Origin: Flavobacteriaceae bacterium
Lineage (GTDB): Bacteria > Bacteroidota > Bacteroidia > Flavobacteriales > Flavobacteriaceae
Length of the DNA stretch: 54,992 bases
Direction of reading: 5' to 3'
NCBI GenBank assembly: GCA_029248885.1
Contig: JAQWIL010000034.1
Coordinates: 1-54,992, forward strand
Of the stretch, positions 27,908 to 35,506 are shown piece by piece. The notes under the pieces were generated by a model. It was not told the origin of the DNA. It searched no databases and saw only the letters and a program-made list of their open reading frames with translations. Every line of letters begins with the position of its first letter. Positions within the stretch are counted from its first letter, which is position 1. Made by a program: the position numbers and the translations under genes.

Positions 27908-28689
27908 CTTAAATCTTCTTCAATTATTTCGATGAGGTTGTCATTGCTGGTGAAGGACACAAACTCTCCATTTTTGATATAAGAAATTTTTCCAGTCTCC
28001 TCAGAAACAACAAGAACAGTCGCATCTGTTTTTTCAGATATCCCAACTGCTGCACGGTGTCTAAGACCATATCGAACTGGGATATCAGACTGCTCACTAA
28101 TCGGTAAAGCGACACGTGTTGCCACAATGCGGTTCCCGTCAATCACAATTGCCCCATCGTGTAATGGACCTCCTTTGAAGAATATGCTTTCTATGACTGG
28201 GGTTGAAATATCCATACTCACTTGATCTCCAGACTCTTTAAAAATGTCCAGACTGGTATTGCGTTCAAAAACAATTAATGCTCCGATGTTTTGTGCGCTC
28301 AGTTCTGAACAGGCATTCACCACAATTTTGGCTTCCGAATGATTGCTGCGCTCATTATTGGTTAAGATATTCCAATAGCGTCTGAAGTTCTTCGGGTTTG
28401 CCAGGTTTGTTGATCCCACAGTAAGCAATAGTTTTCGAATTTCTTGCTGGAAAACGACAATGAGCGCAAACACACCTACACTGATAAAACCTCCCAAAAT
28501 ATTACTCAACACGTTCATTTGAAGGATGTCTGTGAGCTTCCAAATCAAATACACAATTACAATTCCAGTGAAAATGTTGATAGCGGCGGTACCTTTTACA
28601 AGTCGGTAGATATAATACAACAGTATGGCTACAAGGACAATGTCGAGGATGTCAATGATGCGGACTTGCAGAAAATCGAGTGGGTTCAA
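27904..28689 (-). CDS. cdaA: Diadenylate cyclase CdaA
   Basis: 261 residues. Three N-terminal membrane segments (IIDILDIVLVAILLYYIY, INIFTGIVIVYLIWKL, LGGFISVGVFALIVVF) are followed by the DisA_N cyclase domain with GGPLHDGAIVI (DGA motif) and YGLRHRAAVG (RHR motif). It makes cyclic di-AMP from two ATP, a second messenger tied to osmotic and wall homeostasis. folP lies 38 bp upstream on the same strand, so folP-cdaA is probably one unit. Regulatory partners such as CdaR are not adjacent. Confidence 0.93.
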   Translation of the reverse strand: MNPLDFLQVRIIDILDIVLVAILLYYIYRLVKGTAAINIFTGIVIVYLIWKLTDILQMNVLSNILGGFISVGVFALIVVFQQEIRKLLLTVGSTNLANPKNFRRYWNILTNNERSNHSEAKIVVNACSELSAQNIGALIVFERNTSLDIFKESGDQVSMDISTPVIESIFFKGGPLHDGAIVIDGNRIVATRVALPISEQSDIPVRYGLRHRAAVGISEKTDATVLVVSEETGKISYIKNGEFVSFTSNDNLIEIIEEDLS

Positions 28690-28727
28690 ATGAATTTTTT
28701 TATAAAATTAAGTAAAATTCATCAAGT

Positions 28728-29573
28728 TTAGGTTGTTGGGGTAGATTCCTGTTGGTTCAAATAATTCACAAGTTGAAAAACTTGTACGGCTTCTTTCACG
28801 TCATGTACACGAAGTATGGAGGCGCCTTTCTGTGCAGCAATTGTATGGATTACTGTTGTGCCGTTTAATGCGTTTTCGGCATCTACATCTACAATTTTTT
28901 GAATCATCGACTTTCTAGAAACACCGACTAAAAGAGGACAACCAAGTGAATGAAATTTCTCAAGTTGGTTTATAAGCTGATAATTGTGGGAGAGGGTTTT
29001 TCCAAATCCAAAACCTGGATCGAGGATCAGTTGTTCAATTCCCAATTGCGATGCCCGATTGCAGAACCGTTCAAGAGCAGCAAATACATCGCTCACTACA
29101 TTTTGATAAGTTGGGTTGTTTTGCATCGTTTTTGGGGTTCCTTGCATATGCATGGCAATGTAAGGCACACCAAGTGATGATACGGTCTCTAACATTCGTT
29201 TGTCGGCCGTGCCAGCAGAAATATCATTAACAATTGCAGCCCCAGATTCAACAGCTTTCTCAGCAACTATGCTTGAGGTGGTATCGATCGAAATTACAAC
29301 TTTGGGGAAACTTTTTAAAATGGTTGAAATGGCAGGAACAACACGCTCGATTTCTTCTTTTGGAGATACTGGATCTGAGCCTGGTCTTGAACTTGCTCCT
29401 CCAATATCGATAAAACTTGCCCCTTCGTCGAGCATGCGCTTTGTCTGCGTTAAAACTTTCTCATCCTCCATGAACTTTCCACCGTCATAAAAAGAATCCG
29501 GGGTGATGTTTAGCACGCCCATTACGTGCCCTTGTGAAAGGTTAATTGATGTTGAATTACAGTTGATAATCAT
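28728..29573 (-). CDS. folP: Dihydropteroate synthase
   Basis: 281 residues, TIM-barrel. The two signature blocks are GVLNITPDSFYDGGKF (near residue 18) and DIGGASSRPGSDPV (near residue 57), with IDTTSSIVAEKAV, NDISAGTAD, DPGFGFGKT and GVSRKSMI further on. It condenses p-aminobenzoate with the pterin pyrophosphate to dihydropteroate. It lies upstream of cdaA on the minus strand and is divergent from the DUF1599 gene. The 70-bp gap has no clear promoter box on its strand. Confidence 0.96.
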   Translation of the reverse strand: MIINCNSTSINLSQGHVMGVLNITPDSFYDGGKFMEDEKVLTQTKRMLDEGASFIDIGGASSRPGSDPVSPKEEIERVVPAISTILKSFPKVVISIDTTSSIVAEKAVESGAAIVNDISAGTADKRMLETVSSLGVPYIAMHMQGTPKTMQNNPTYQNVVSDVFAALERFCNRASQLGIEQLILDPGFGFGKTLSHNYQLINQLEKFHSLGCPLLVGVSRKSMIQKIVDVDAENALNGTTVIHTIAAQKGASILRVHDVKEAVQVFQLVNYLNQQESTPTT

Positions 29574-29643
29574 TCAAAAATGAATTGAGAAAGAATAGAT
29601 TTTTTAAAAAATTTGACCGAAATTTACACAAAAGTTTTTCATC

Positions 29644-30183
29644 TTGGCGACTACAGATAAGCAGTATGATACTGCAGTGCTAATATGCAGGGATTTATTT
29701 GAGAAAAAAATGCATGATTATGGCTGTGCATGGCGAATTCTTCGTGTGTCGTCGTTAACCGATCAAATTTTCATCAAAGCCCAGCGAATTCGCACCTTGC
29801 AGCAGAGCAAAACGCAACGAGTAGACGAAGGTCAATTTTCAGAATTTATTGGCATTGTGAATTATTGCGTGATGGCCTTGATTCAAATTGAAAAGGGGAT
29901 AGCAGATCAGCCCGATATGTCAGCGGAAACGGTATTGTCTCATTACAACGCTCAAATTGGCATTGCGAAGTCTTTGATGCAAAACAAAAACCATGATTAT
30001 GGAGAGGCCTGGCGCGATATGCGGGTAAGCTCACTGACCGATCTTATTCTTCAAAAATTACTTCGTGTCAAACAGATCGAGGATAACGACGGGCAAACTT
30101 TAGTGAGCGAAGGCCTTGCTGCCAATTATCAAGACATGATCAATTACGCGATTTTTGCTCTCATACATTTAGAAAATTCATGA
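29644..30183 (+). CDS. DUF1599 protein (two tandem domains)
   Basis: 179 residues from a TTG start, the only plausible initiator before the conserved YDTAVLICRDLFEKK. The sequence contains two copies of the same motif: HDYGCAWRILRVSSLTDQI (about residues 23-41) and HDYGEAWRDMRVSSLTDLI (about 117-135), each followed by a helix with K-R-IRxLxQ or K-R-VKQIED. This family is widespread in Bacteroidota and has been compared with nucleotide modification proteins; its role here is unknown. The downstream permease gene overlaps its stop by four bases. Confidence 0.8.
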   Translation: MATTDKQYDTAVLICRDLFEKKMHDYGCAWRILRVSSLTDQIFIKAQRIRTLQQSKTQRVDEGQFSEFIGIVNYCVMALIQIEKGIADQPDMSAETVLSHYNAQIGIAKSLMQNKNHDYGEAWRDMRVSSLTDLILQKLLRVKQIEDNDGQTLVSEGLAANYQDMINYAIFALIHLENS

Positions 30184-31247
30184 ATTTTATAAAAAGAATA
30201 TCTTCTGTAATGATCACTCTTTGGGGTGTAGCCACGGTCGTTTTCTTTTTGTTTAGCGTTCTTCCTGGTGATCCTGCCCAAATGATGTTGGGCCAAAACG
30301 AAAACAGCGAGGAACTCATCTTGATCCAACAAAAATTTGGTTTTGATCAACCAATCCTAAAGCAGTATACCAACTACCTGAATGATTTGAGTCCAATTTC
30401 GATTCACCCTCAAGTTCATGATTTTAATGGCCTGTCAACGAAGCAATACAGCTATATAGGTATTTTCAATTTGGGAGAGAGAACACTTGTCTTGAAATGG
30501 CCTTACCTAAGAGAGTCATATCACAAGAGTGGCGTCAAGGTCAGTCAAGTGATTCAGGACACCCTTCCAAATACTGCAATACTCGCAATGGCTGCGCTAC
30601 TGATTGCGATATGCTTTGGGCTCTTATTTGGAATCTTGTCAGCCATATACGTGCATAGCCCTATGGATCGCATTTTGCAACTGGTCAGTACGATTGGCAT
30701 GAGTTTACCTTCTTTTTTTAGTGCGATTCTTGTCGCTTGGATATTTGGGTTTTTATTACATCAATATACATCATTTGATATGACAGGAAGCTTATATGTT
30801 CTTGATGATATGGGGGAATCTTATCACATTGCTTGGAAAAACCTAATTCTCCCTGCATTTGTATTGGGCATTCGCCCTCTAGCTGTTGTTACTCAATTGA
30901 TGAGAAATGCCTTATTGGATGAATGGAATCGTGCTTATGTCAAAACCGCTCGCGCAAAGGGGTTGTCAATGCCTGTAATCATTTGGAAGCATATGTTAAA
31001 AAACGCATTAAATCCCGTCATTACAGCCCTTTCAGGATGGTTTGCGAGCATGCTGGCAGGAGCGGTTTTTGTCGAATATATTTTTGGATGGAACGGAATT
31101 GGTAGGGAAATTGTGAACGCCTTGAATGTTCTCGATATACCAGTCCTTATGGGGTCGGTACTTACCGTTTCATTTTTATTTATTGTGATTAACCAAGTTG
31201 TAGATTTACTCTACGCTTATCTTGATCCCAAAGTACAATTAAACTAA
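30180..31247 (+). CDS. ABC transporter permease, DppB/OppB type
   Basis: 355 residues with six membrane segments. The N-terminus ISSVMITLWGVATVVFFLFS and VLPGDPAQMMLG are standard for dipeptide/oligopeptide permease subunit B, as is the EAA-type loop (YVKTARAKGLSMPVIIWKH). No partner permease, ATPase or substrate-binding protein is adjacent, so the rest of the importer must be elsewhere. The gene is coupled to the DUF1599 gene (four-base overlap) and followed nine bases later by tpiA. Confidence 0.88.
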   Translation: MNFIKRISSVMITLWGVATVVFFLFSVLPGDPAQMMLGQNENSEELILIQQKFGFDQPILKQYTNYLNDLSPISIHPQVHDFNGLSTKQYSYIGIFNLGERTLVLKWPYLRESYHKSGVKVSQVIQDTLPNTAILAMAALLIAICFGLLFGILSAIYVHSPMDRILQLVSTIGMSLPSFFSAILVAWIFGFLLHQYTSFDMTGSLYVLDDMGESYHIAWKNLILPAFVLGIRPLAVVTQLMRNALLDEWNRAYVKTARAKGLSMPVIIWKHMLKNALNPVITALSGWFASMLAGAVFVEYIFGWNGIGREIVNALNVLDIPVLMGSVLTVSFLFIVINQVVDLLYAYLDPKVQLN

Positions 31248-31255
31248 ATTAAATT

Positions 31256-32005
31256 ATGAGAAAACAAATCGTTGCAGGAAACTGGAAAATGAATAAAACC
31301 GAATCGGAAACGACTCAACTTATCGAAGAGCTCAAACAAAAAGATTTAAAGAGCGGCGTCGAGGTCTTTGTCGCCCCAACTTTTGTAAATCTATCTGCGG
31401 CAGTCAAAGCTACCAAAGGAAGTGGGATTCATGTTGCAGCTCAAAATATGCATCAATCGGTTAGTGGTGCATTCACAGGAGAAATCTCATCGACTATGCT
31501 CCTTGATATTGGTGTTCAACATGTGATTTTGGGTCATTCAGAGCGTCGAGCTTATTTTGATGAAACCGATGAGCTTTTAAAAGAAAAGGTACAAGCTGCT
31601 TTGCAAGCAGGTTTGCATGTTATTTTTTGTTTCGGAGAGGAACTTAAAGAGCGTAAATCAGAGACACATTTCGATGTCGTCAAACAACAGTTATCTACTG
31701 CCTTATTTGATTTAGATGCAACACAGTTTCAACAAATTGTGTTGGCATATGAACCCGTATGGGCAATTGGAACTGGAGAAACAGCATCGCCTGAACAAGC
31801 ACAAGAAATGCATGCCTTTATACGTTCCCTGATTCGCGAAAACTATGATAGCACTTGTGCAGATGCAGTGTCCATTCTTTATGGAGGTAGTGTAAAGCCA
31901 GCCAATGCAACTGAAATTTTTGAACAAGCTGATGTGGACGGTGGACTGATAGGTGGTGCTTCCCTTCAAGCTGAGGACTTTGCAGCCATTGTCAATGGAT
32001 TCTAA
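31256..32005 (+). CDS. tpiA: Triosephosphate isomerase
   Basis: 249 residues. The barrel carries GNWKMNKT at the N-terminus, the electrophilic histidine in GHSERRAYF (about residue 95), the catalytic glutamate in LAYEPVWAIGTG (about residue 166) and the phosphate loop LYGGSVKPAN. It interconverts dihydroxyacetone phosphate and glyceraldehyde 3-phosphate in glycolysis. It overlaps the start of prmA by 11 bases. Confidence 0.97.
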   Translation: MRKQIVAGNWKMNKTESETTQLIEELKQKDLKSGVEVFVAPTFVNLSAAVKATKGSGIHVAAQNMHQSVSGAFTGEISSTMLLDIGVQHVILGHSERRAYFDETDELLKEKVQAALQAGLHVIFCFGEELKERKSETHFDVVKQQLSTALFDLDATQFQQIVLAYEPVWAIGTGETASPEQAQEMHAFIRSLIRENYDSTCADAVSILYGGSVKPANATEIFEQADVDGGLIGGASLQAEDFAAIVNGF

Positions 32006-32840
32006 TGACATTTATATTGAGATTGACTTTTATGTTTCTCCTTCTGATGATGGAAGGGATATTCTTCTTGCCGTCTTATCGGAACAGCAGTTTGAAAGTT
32101 TTTTAGAGACCAATACTGGTCTTCGTGCTTACATAAAACAAGCAGATTGGAATCGTATTGATGTTCAGCAGGCGTTGTCCCTTATGCCCTCTGCGTTTGT
32201 TGTTTCTCACCAAATAAATCAAATTCCTATTGAAAACTGGAATGCCCATTGGGAGTCATCATTCCATCCCATTGTGGTAGGAGATTATACGGTTCGCGCC
32301 CCTTTCCATTCGCCAAAAACGACAACTCATGAATTGATCATTGAACCAAAAATGTCTTTTGGAACAGGTCACCATCAGACCACGCAGCTAATGATGATGC
32401 AGGCATTGGAGATTGACATGGGAGGTAAAAGCGTACTTGATATGGGTTGTGGCACGGGAATTTTGGGAATACTGGCTGCTGATCTCGGCGCAAAATCAGT
32501 ACTGGCGATTGATATCGAATCTTGGTGTGTAGAGAACACCCAAGAAAACGCAGAGCGAAATCAATGTAATCATATCGTGAAAGCAATCAGGGGAGATGTT
32601 GAAATAGTTGCAGAAACCTATGACTTGATTTTTGCTAACATCAATCGCAACACACTGATTCGCCATATTCCACACTACGCAAAACGACTTCAAAGTCAAG
32701 GCGTATTATTGCTCAGTGGGTTTTATCAAACTGATTTTTTGGCAGTTACCCAAGTGTGTAAAGCAAATGGTTTAACCTATCAGTCAAATACCAAACTTGA
32801 TGATTGGGTTTGCGCAAAATACGTATATTCAAGCTTGTGA
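31995..32840 (+). CDS. prmA: Ribosomal protein L11 methyltransferase
   Basis: 281 residues from the ATG at 31995 (MDSNDIYIEIDFYV). Longer starts inside tpiA do not match the family. The SAM-binding core has KMSFGTGHHQTTQLMM and LDMGCGTGILGILAADLG, and the substrate loop has FANINRNTLIRHIP. It methylates L11 on the 50S subunit. clpS overlaps its end by four bases (GTGA), so tpiA-prmA-clpS look co-translated. Confidence 0.94.
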   Translation: MDSNDIYIEIDFYVSPSDDGRDILLAVLSEQQFESFLETNTGLRAYIKQADWNRIDVQQALSLMPSAFVVSHQINQIPIENWNAHWESSFHPIVVGDYTVRAPFHSPKTTTHELIIEPKMSFGTGHHQTTQLMMMQALEIDMGGKSVLDMGCGTGILGILAADLGAKSVLAIDIESWCVENTQENAERNQCNHIVKAIRGDVEIVAETYDLIFANINRNTLIRHIPHYAKRLQSQGVLLLSGFYQTDFLAVTQVCKANGLTYQSNTKLDDWVCAKYVYSSL

Positions 32841-33127
32841 AGATTCGATTTGACCAACATAAAGAACAAGAGAGTCAAGATGAGGACGTTCTCATTGCAA
32901 CCGAGCGTGAATATGAAATCATTTTGTATAATGATGATGTCAACACATTTGACCATGTCATCAAAACACTAATTACGGTGTGTGAGCATACCCCACAGCA
33001 AGCCGAACAATGTGCGATGATTGTTCACTACAACGGAAAATGTGCGGTGAAGTCAGGAAGCTATAAAGAACTCGAGCCGAAATGTACACGCTTACTCGAT
33101 GCTGGCTTAAGTGCTGAAATTGTGTAA
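32837..33127 (+). CDS. clpS: ATP-dependent Clp protease adaptor ClpS
   Basis: 96 residues from a GTG in the prmA stop (GTGA overlap). The N-degron-binding core is YEIILYNDDVNTFDHVI, then HTPQQAEQCAMIVHYNGKCAV, as expected; the first 30 residues form the flexible polar tail. It delivers N-end-rule substrates to ClpA/ClpC. A longer frame upstream is only a shadow in prmA. Confidence 0.93.
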   Translation: MKIRFDQHKEQESQDEDVLIATEREYEIILYNDDVNTFDHVIKTLITVCEHTPQQAEQCAMIVHYNGKCAVKSGSYKELEPKCTRLLDAGLSAEIV

Positions 33128-33135
33128 AAGGCTTT

Positions 33136-33169
33136 TTGGTTATCATTTTTTTGAGTTTACTTACCTTTG
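33136..33169 (+). promoter_or_regulatory. Promoter of the glutathione-peroxidase-like gene and bshB1
   Basis: TACCTTTG (33162-33169) fits TAnnTTTG and ends 16 bp before the ATG; TTG at 33136-33138 is 23 bp upstream, slightly long. Confidence 0.5.
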
Positions 33170-33185
33170 GGAAAAAAGATTGCAC

Positions 33186-33737
33186 ATGAAGACAGAAAAA
33201 ATCATACTGGCTTTGCTGTTTGGCGCCTCTACAGCTTATGCCCAGACCGACCAGCTAAATAACAGTATTCACCAATTTGTTGTCACAGATATCGATGGGA
33301 ATCCTTTTCATTTTAACAGTTTAAAAGGGAAAAAGGTTATGGTAGTCAATACGGCTTCAAAATGTGGTTTGACGTCACAGTATAAAAAACTTCAAAGCTT
33401 GTATGATAAATACGGAAGAAACAATTTTGTGATTGTTGCATTTCCATCCAATAATTTTATGTGGCAAGAACCTGGCTCTAATAATGAAATCAAGGTATTT
33501 TGCGAAAAAAACTACGGGGTAAGTTTTCCTGTGATGGAAAAGATTACGGTTAAAGGTAGATCAAAGCATCCCGTTTATGCCTTTCTAACCGATGCGAATA
33601 AAAATGGAGTGAAAAGCTCATCAGTCACATGGAATTTTCAAAAATATCTGATTGATGAAGAAGGTCAACTTGTTGATGTAATATCTCCGCGAACACAACC
33701 CGACGACCCTAGAATTGTAGATTGGATTAAAAGTTAA
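33186..33737 (+). CDS. Exported glutathione-peroxidase-like thiol peroxidase
   Basis: 183 residues from the ATG at the signal peptide MKTEKIILALLFGASTAYAQ. The GPx fold is clear: peroxidatic Cys60 in NTASKCGLTSQY (Cys, not selenocysteine), Q94 in WQEPG and W149-N150 in VTWNFQKYL. The usual resolving-cysteine block FPCNQF reads FPSNNF here, so that Cys is replaced by Ser; another Cys (C106) lies in KVFCEKNYG. It should reduce peroxides in the periplasm. bshB1 follows with a one-base TAATG overlap, hinting at a link with bacillithiol. Confidence 0.88.
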   Translation: MKTEKIILALLFGASTAYAQTDQLNNSIHQFVVTDIDGNPFHFNSLKGKKVMVVNTASKCGLTSQYKKLQSLYDKYGRNNFVIVAFPSNNFMWQEPGSNNEIKVFCEKNYGVSFPVMEKITVKGRSKHPVYAFLTDANKNGVKSSSVTWNFQKYLIDEEGQLVDVISPRTQPDDPRIVDWIKS

Positions 33738-34459
33738 TGGCAAAACAACTCGACATATTGGCATTTGGCGCACATCCCGATGATGTTGAGCTTAGCTGTG
33801 GAGGTACTATTGCTAAGGAAGTGTCATCTGGCAAAAAAGTAGGGATTGTTGATTTGACTCGAGGTGAGCTGGGAACTCGGGGTAGTGCTGATCTTCGAGA
33901 TAGAGAGGCAAAACAAGCAGCATCCATATTAGGTGTATCGATAAGAGAAAATCTCGGTTTCCGTGATGGGTTTTTCAAAAACGATGAAGCACACCAACTC
34001 GAAATCATCAAGATTCTTAGGAAATACAGACCAAAAGTGGTGCTGTGTAATGCGCAAACGGATCGTCATATCGACCATGGACGTGCGGCATCGCTTGTTC
34101 ATGACGCCTGTTTTTTAAGTGGTCTGCTTAAGATTGAAACTGTTGTAGATGATATGCCGCAGACGCCATGGCGCCCCAGCCAGGTGTACCACTATATGCA
34201 ATGGAACAATGACCCTTGTGATTTCGTTGTCGATATCAGTGAATTTATCGATAAGAAGATGGCAGCGATTCTTGCTTACGCCTCCCAATTTTACGATGAA
34301 AAGTCGAAAGAACCAAAAACCCCAATCAGCAGTCAGCAGTTTTTGGATAGCATTCAGAACAGAGCTGCGGATTTGGGAAGAATGATTGGTGTTGGCTATG
34401 CAGAGGGTTTCACGACACAACGTCAATTGGCCGTTGCTCAGATTTCAGATTTGATATAG
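33737..34459 (+). CDS. bshB1: Bacillithiol biosynthesis deacetylase BshB1
   Basis: 240 residues of the LmbE/PIG-L zinc deacetylase family. The metal site is GAHPDDVELSCGG (H13, D15, D16) and the third ligand lies in HIDHGRAAS near residue 115. The VDLTRGELGTRG block and the C-terminal GVGYAEGFTTQR are BshB1 features. It removes the acetyl group from GlcNAc-malate, the second step of bacillithiol synthesis. Its ATG overlaps the stop of the peroxidase gene (TAATG), so the two are probably translated together. Confidence 0.93.
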   Translation: MAKQLDILAFGAHPDDVELSCGGTIAKEVSSGKKVGIVDLTRGELGTRGSADLRDREAKQAASILGVSIRENLGFRDGFFKNDEAHQLEIIKILRKYRPKVVLCNAQTDRHIDHGRAASLVHDACFLSGLLKIETVVDDMPQTPWRPSQVYHYMQWNNDPCDFVVDISEFIDKKMAAILAYASQFYDEKSKEPKTPISSQQFLDSIQNRAADLGRMIGVGYAEGFTTQRQLAVAQISDLI

Positions 34460-34470
34460 CACAAAAATCT

Positions 34471-34502
34471 TTTGAGTCAGAAAACAAAAACTCGTACATT
34501 TG
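34471..34502 (+). promoter_or_regulatory. Promoter of tRNA-His
   Basis: TTTG (34471-34474), 20-bp spacer, TACATTTG (34495-34502): full consensus match. The tRNA begins 12 bp later. Confidence 0.8.
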
Positions 34503-34513
34503 CGTGCGAAAAT

Positions 34514-34588
34514 GGTGGTTGTAGCTCAGTTGGTTAGAGCGCTAGATTGTGGTTCTAGAGGTCGCCGGTTCGAGACCGGTCTTCCACC
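34514..34588 (+). tRNA. tRNA-His (anticodon GTG)
   Basis: Cloverleaf with the His-specific extra G at -1 facing discriminator C73. The anticodon stem CTAGA/TCTAG frames GTG. Acceptor pairs 5 and 6 are U-U mismatches (GTGGTTG against CTTCCAC). The CCA end is not encoded. The 3' part of this gene is the insertion target of the element that follows; this copy is intact. Confidence 0.95.
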
Positions 34589-34621
34589 CTTGAAAAACCC
34601 TTCGAGAAATCGAGGGGTTTT
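34528..34621 (+). repeat. Attachment-site repeat, left (att)
   Basis: 64 bp (34528-34591) are identical to 36884-36947. After one extra G at 34592, a further 29 bp (terminator hairpin) are identical to 36948-36976. This left copy completes the functional tRNA-His. Confidence 0.9.
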
Positions 34622-34628
34622 CTTTTTT
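34593..34628 (+). terminator. Terminator of tRNA-His
   Basis: Hairpin AAAACCCtTCGA-gaaa-TCGAgGGGTTTT followed by a T-rich run. The same hairpin is duplicated at the far end of the inserted element. Confidence 0.85.
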
Positions 34629-34649
34629 AAACCAACTTCGCTATTAAGT

Positions 34650-34748
34650 CTGAACTCAAAGCTAATTGATACTTAAATATACGAAATTTTACCCTGTTCT
34701 CGGCACTAATTCGGCACTTTTTTAACTCTGCCGAGATATTGAGTTCAG
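34650..34748. repeat. Nested inverted repeats
   Basis: Outer arms CTGAACTCAA (34650-34659) and TTGAGTTCAG (34739-34748) are perfectly complementary. Inner arms TCTCGGCA (34698-34705) and TGCCGAGA (34729-34736) are also perfect, and contain or flank the CGGCAC sites. Function unknown; perhaps part of a recombination or excision site. Confidence 0.6.
34701..34717 (+). repeat. Arm-type tandem site, left end
   Basis: CGGCAC at 34701-34706 and again at 34712-34717, period 11 bp (one helical turn). The same arrangement and orientation recur at 36802-36818. Such pairs are typical of tyrosine-recombinase arm sites. Confidence 0.6.
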
Positions 34749-34845
34749 CCTAAAAATTACAACGGCTGTGTTTAAGTAGTGTTTTCCAACTGCTTGCAAT
34801 TTCATCCGCCATTCACTAAATTAGACGCTCATTAAAATATATACT

Positions 34846-35451
34846 GTGAAAAAAATATTTAAATTACCACTATTAGTAATTATACTTACACTTATTTTCT
34901 CTTGCTCAAGCGAAGACTCTGCAAGCTGTGAGCAAATAATGTGTTATAACAATGGAACAGCGAATTCTGATTGTGGTTGTGATTGTCCTTTAAATTATAC
35001 AGGAATGGATTGTAGCGAACAGAGAGAGCCTAATGAAATTATCATTACAAAAGTAACTGTTGAAAGATTTCCAGTAGATAACGATGGCAGTTGGTGGGAT
35101 TTTGATATAGATGATGATATTTTAGCTGATGTATATTTTAAAATTTTCGAATGTGTTGATAACACCTGCTCTACCACCTCAGAATTTTATGATTCACCTG
35201 AATATTTCGAAAATGCTCAAACCTTACCATTGGTCTTTGATTATGAAAACATAGTTTTTGAAAGTTATAGTATAAACAGACTTTTTTATATTCAATTATT
35301 TGATTTCGATAACTTATCTAATGATGACCCAATGACAAATCCTTCGGATGGGGTATTTAATATCTATACTGAAAATAATTCTTTCCCTGAAACATTAAGA
35401 ATTGTTGGTAGTGATTTTATTGTTAATATGGAATTATCCTACTATTTTTAA
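34846..35451 (+). CDS. EGF-like lipoprotein, element cargo
   Basis: 201 residues from a GTG start. The lipoprotein signal LLVIILTLIFSCSSED has its lipobox cysteine near residue 20. Residues 28-60 contain eight cysteines in an EGF-like spacing (CEQIMCYNNGTANSDCGCDC then CPLNYTGMDC). The remainder is acidic, rich in Asp, Phe and Tyr, with another Cys pair (FECVDNTC), and may be a beta-sandwich. It lies inside the tRNA-His element and is AT-rich. Function unknown; surface binding is only a guess. Confidence 0.7.
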   Translation: MKKIFKLPLLVIILTLIFSCSSEDSASCEQIMCYNNGTANSDCGCDCPLNYTGMDCSEQREPNEIIITKVTVERFPVDNDGSWWDFDIDDDILADVYFKIFECVDNTCSTTSEFYDSPEYFENAQTLPLVFDYENIVFESYSINRLFYIQLFDFDNLSNDDPMTNPSDGVFNIYTENNSFPETLRIVGSDFIVNMELSYYF

Positions 35452-35506
35452 GACACTAATTAGCATCAAATTTGAACATTAAATTAGCATCTCTAAAAAC
35501 AATACG

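Noticed and set aside
34459..34845. Toxin-antitoxin or defence genes inside the tRNA-His element
   Set aside because: No frame in the element resembles a known toxin, antitoxin, nuclease or defence protein; only the two exported proteins and the integrase remnant are supported.
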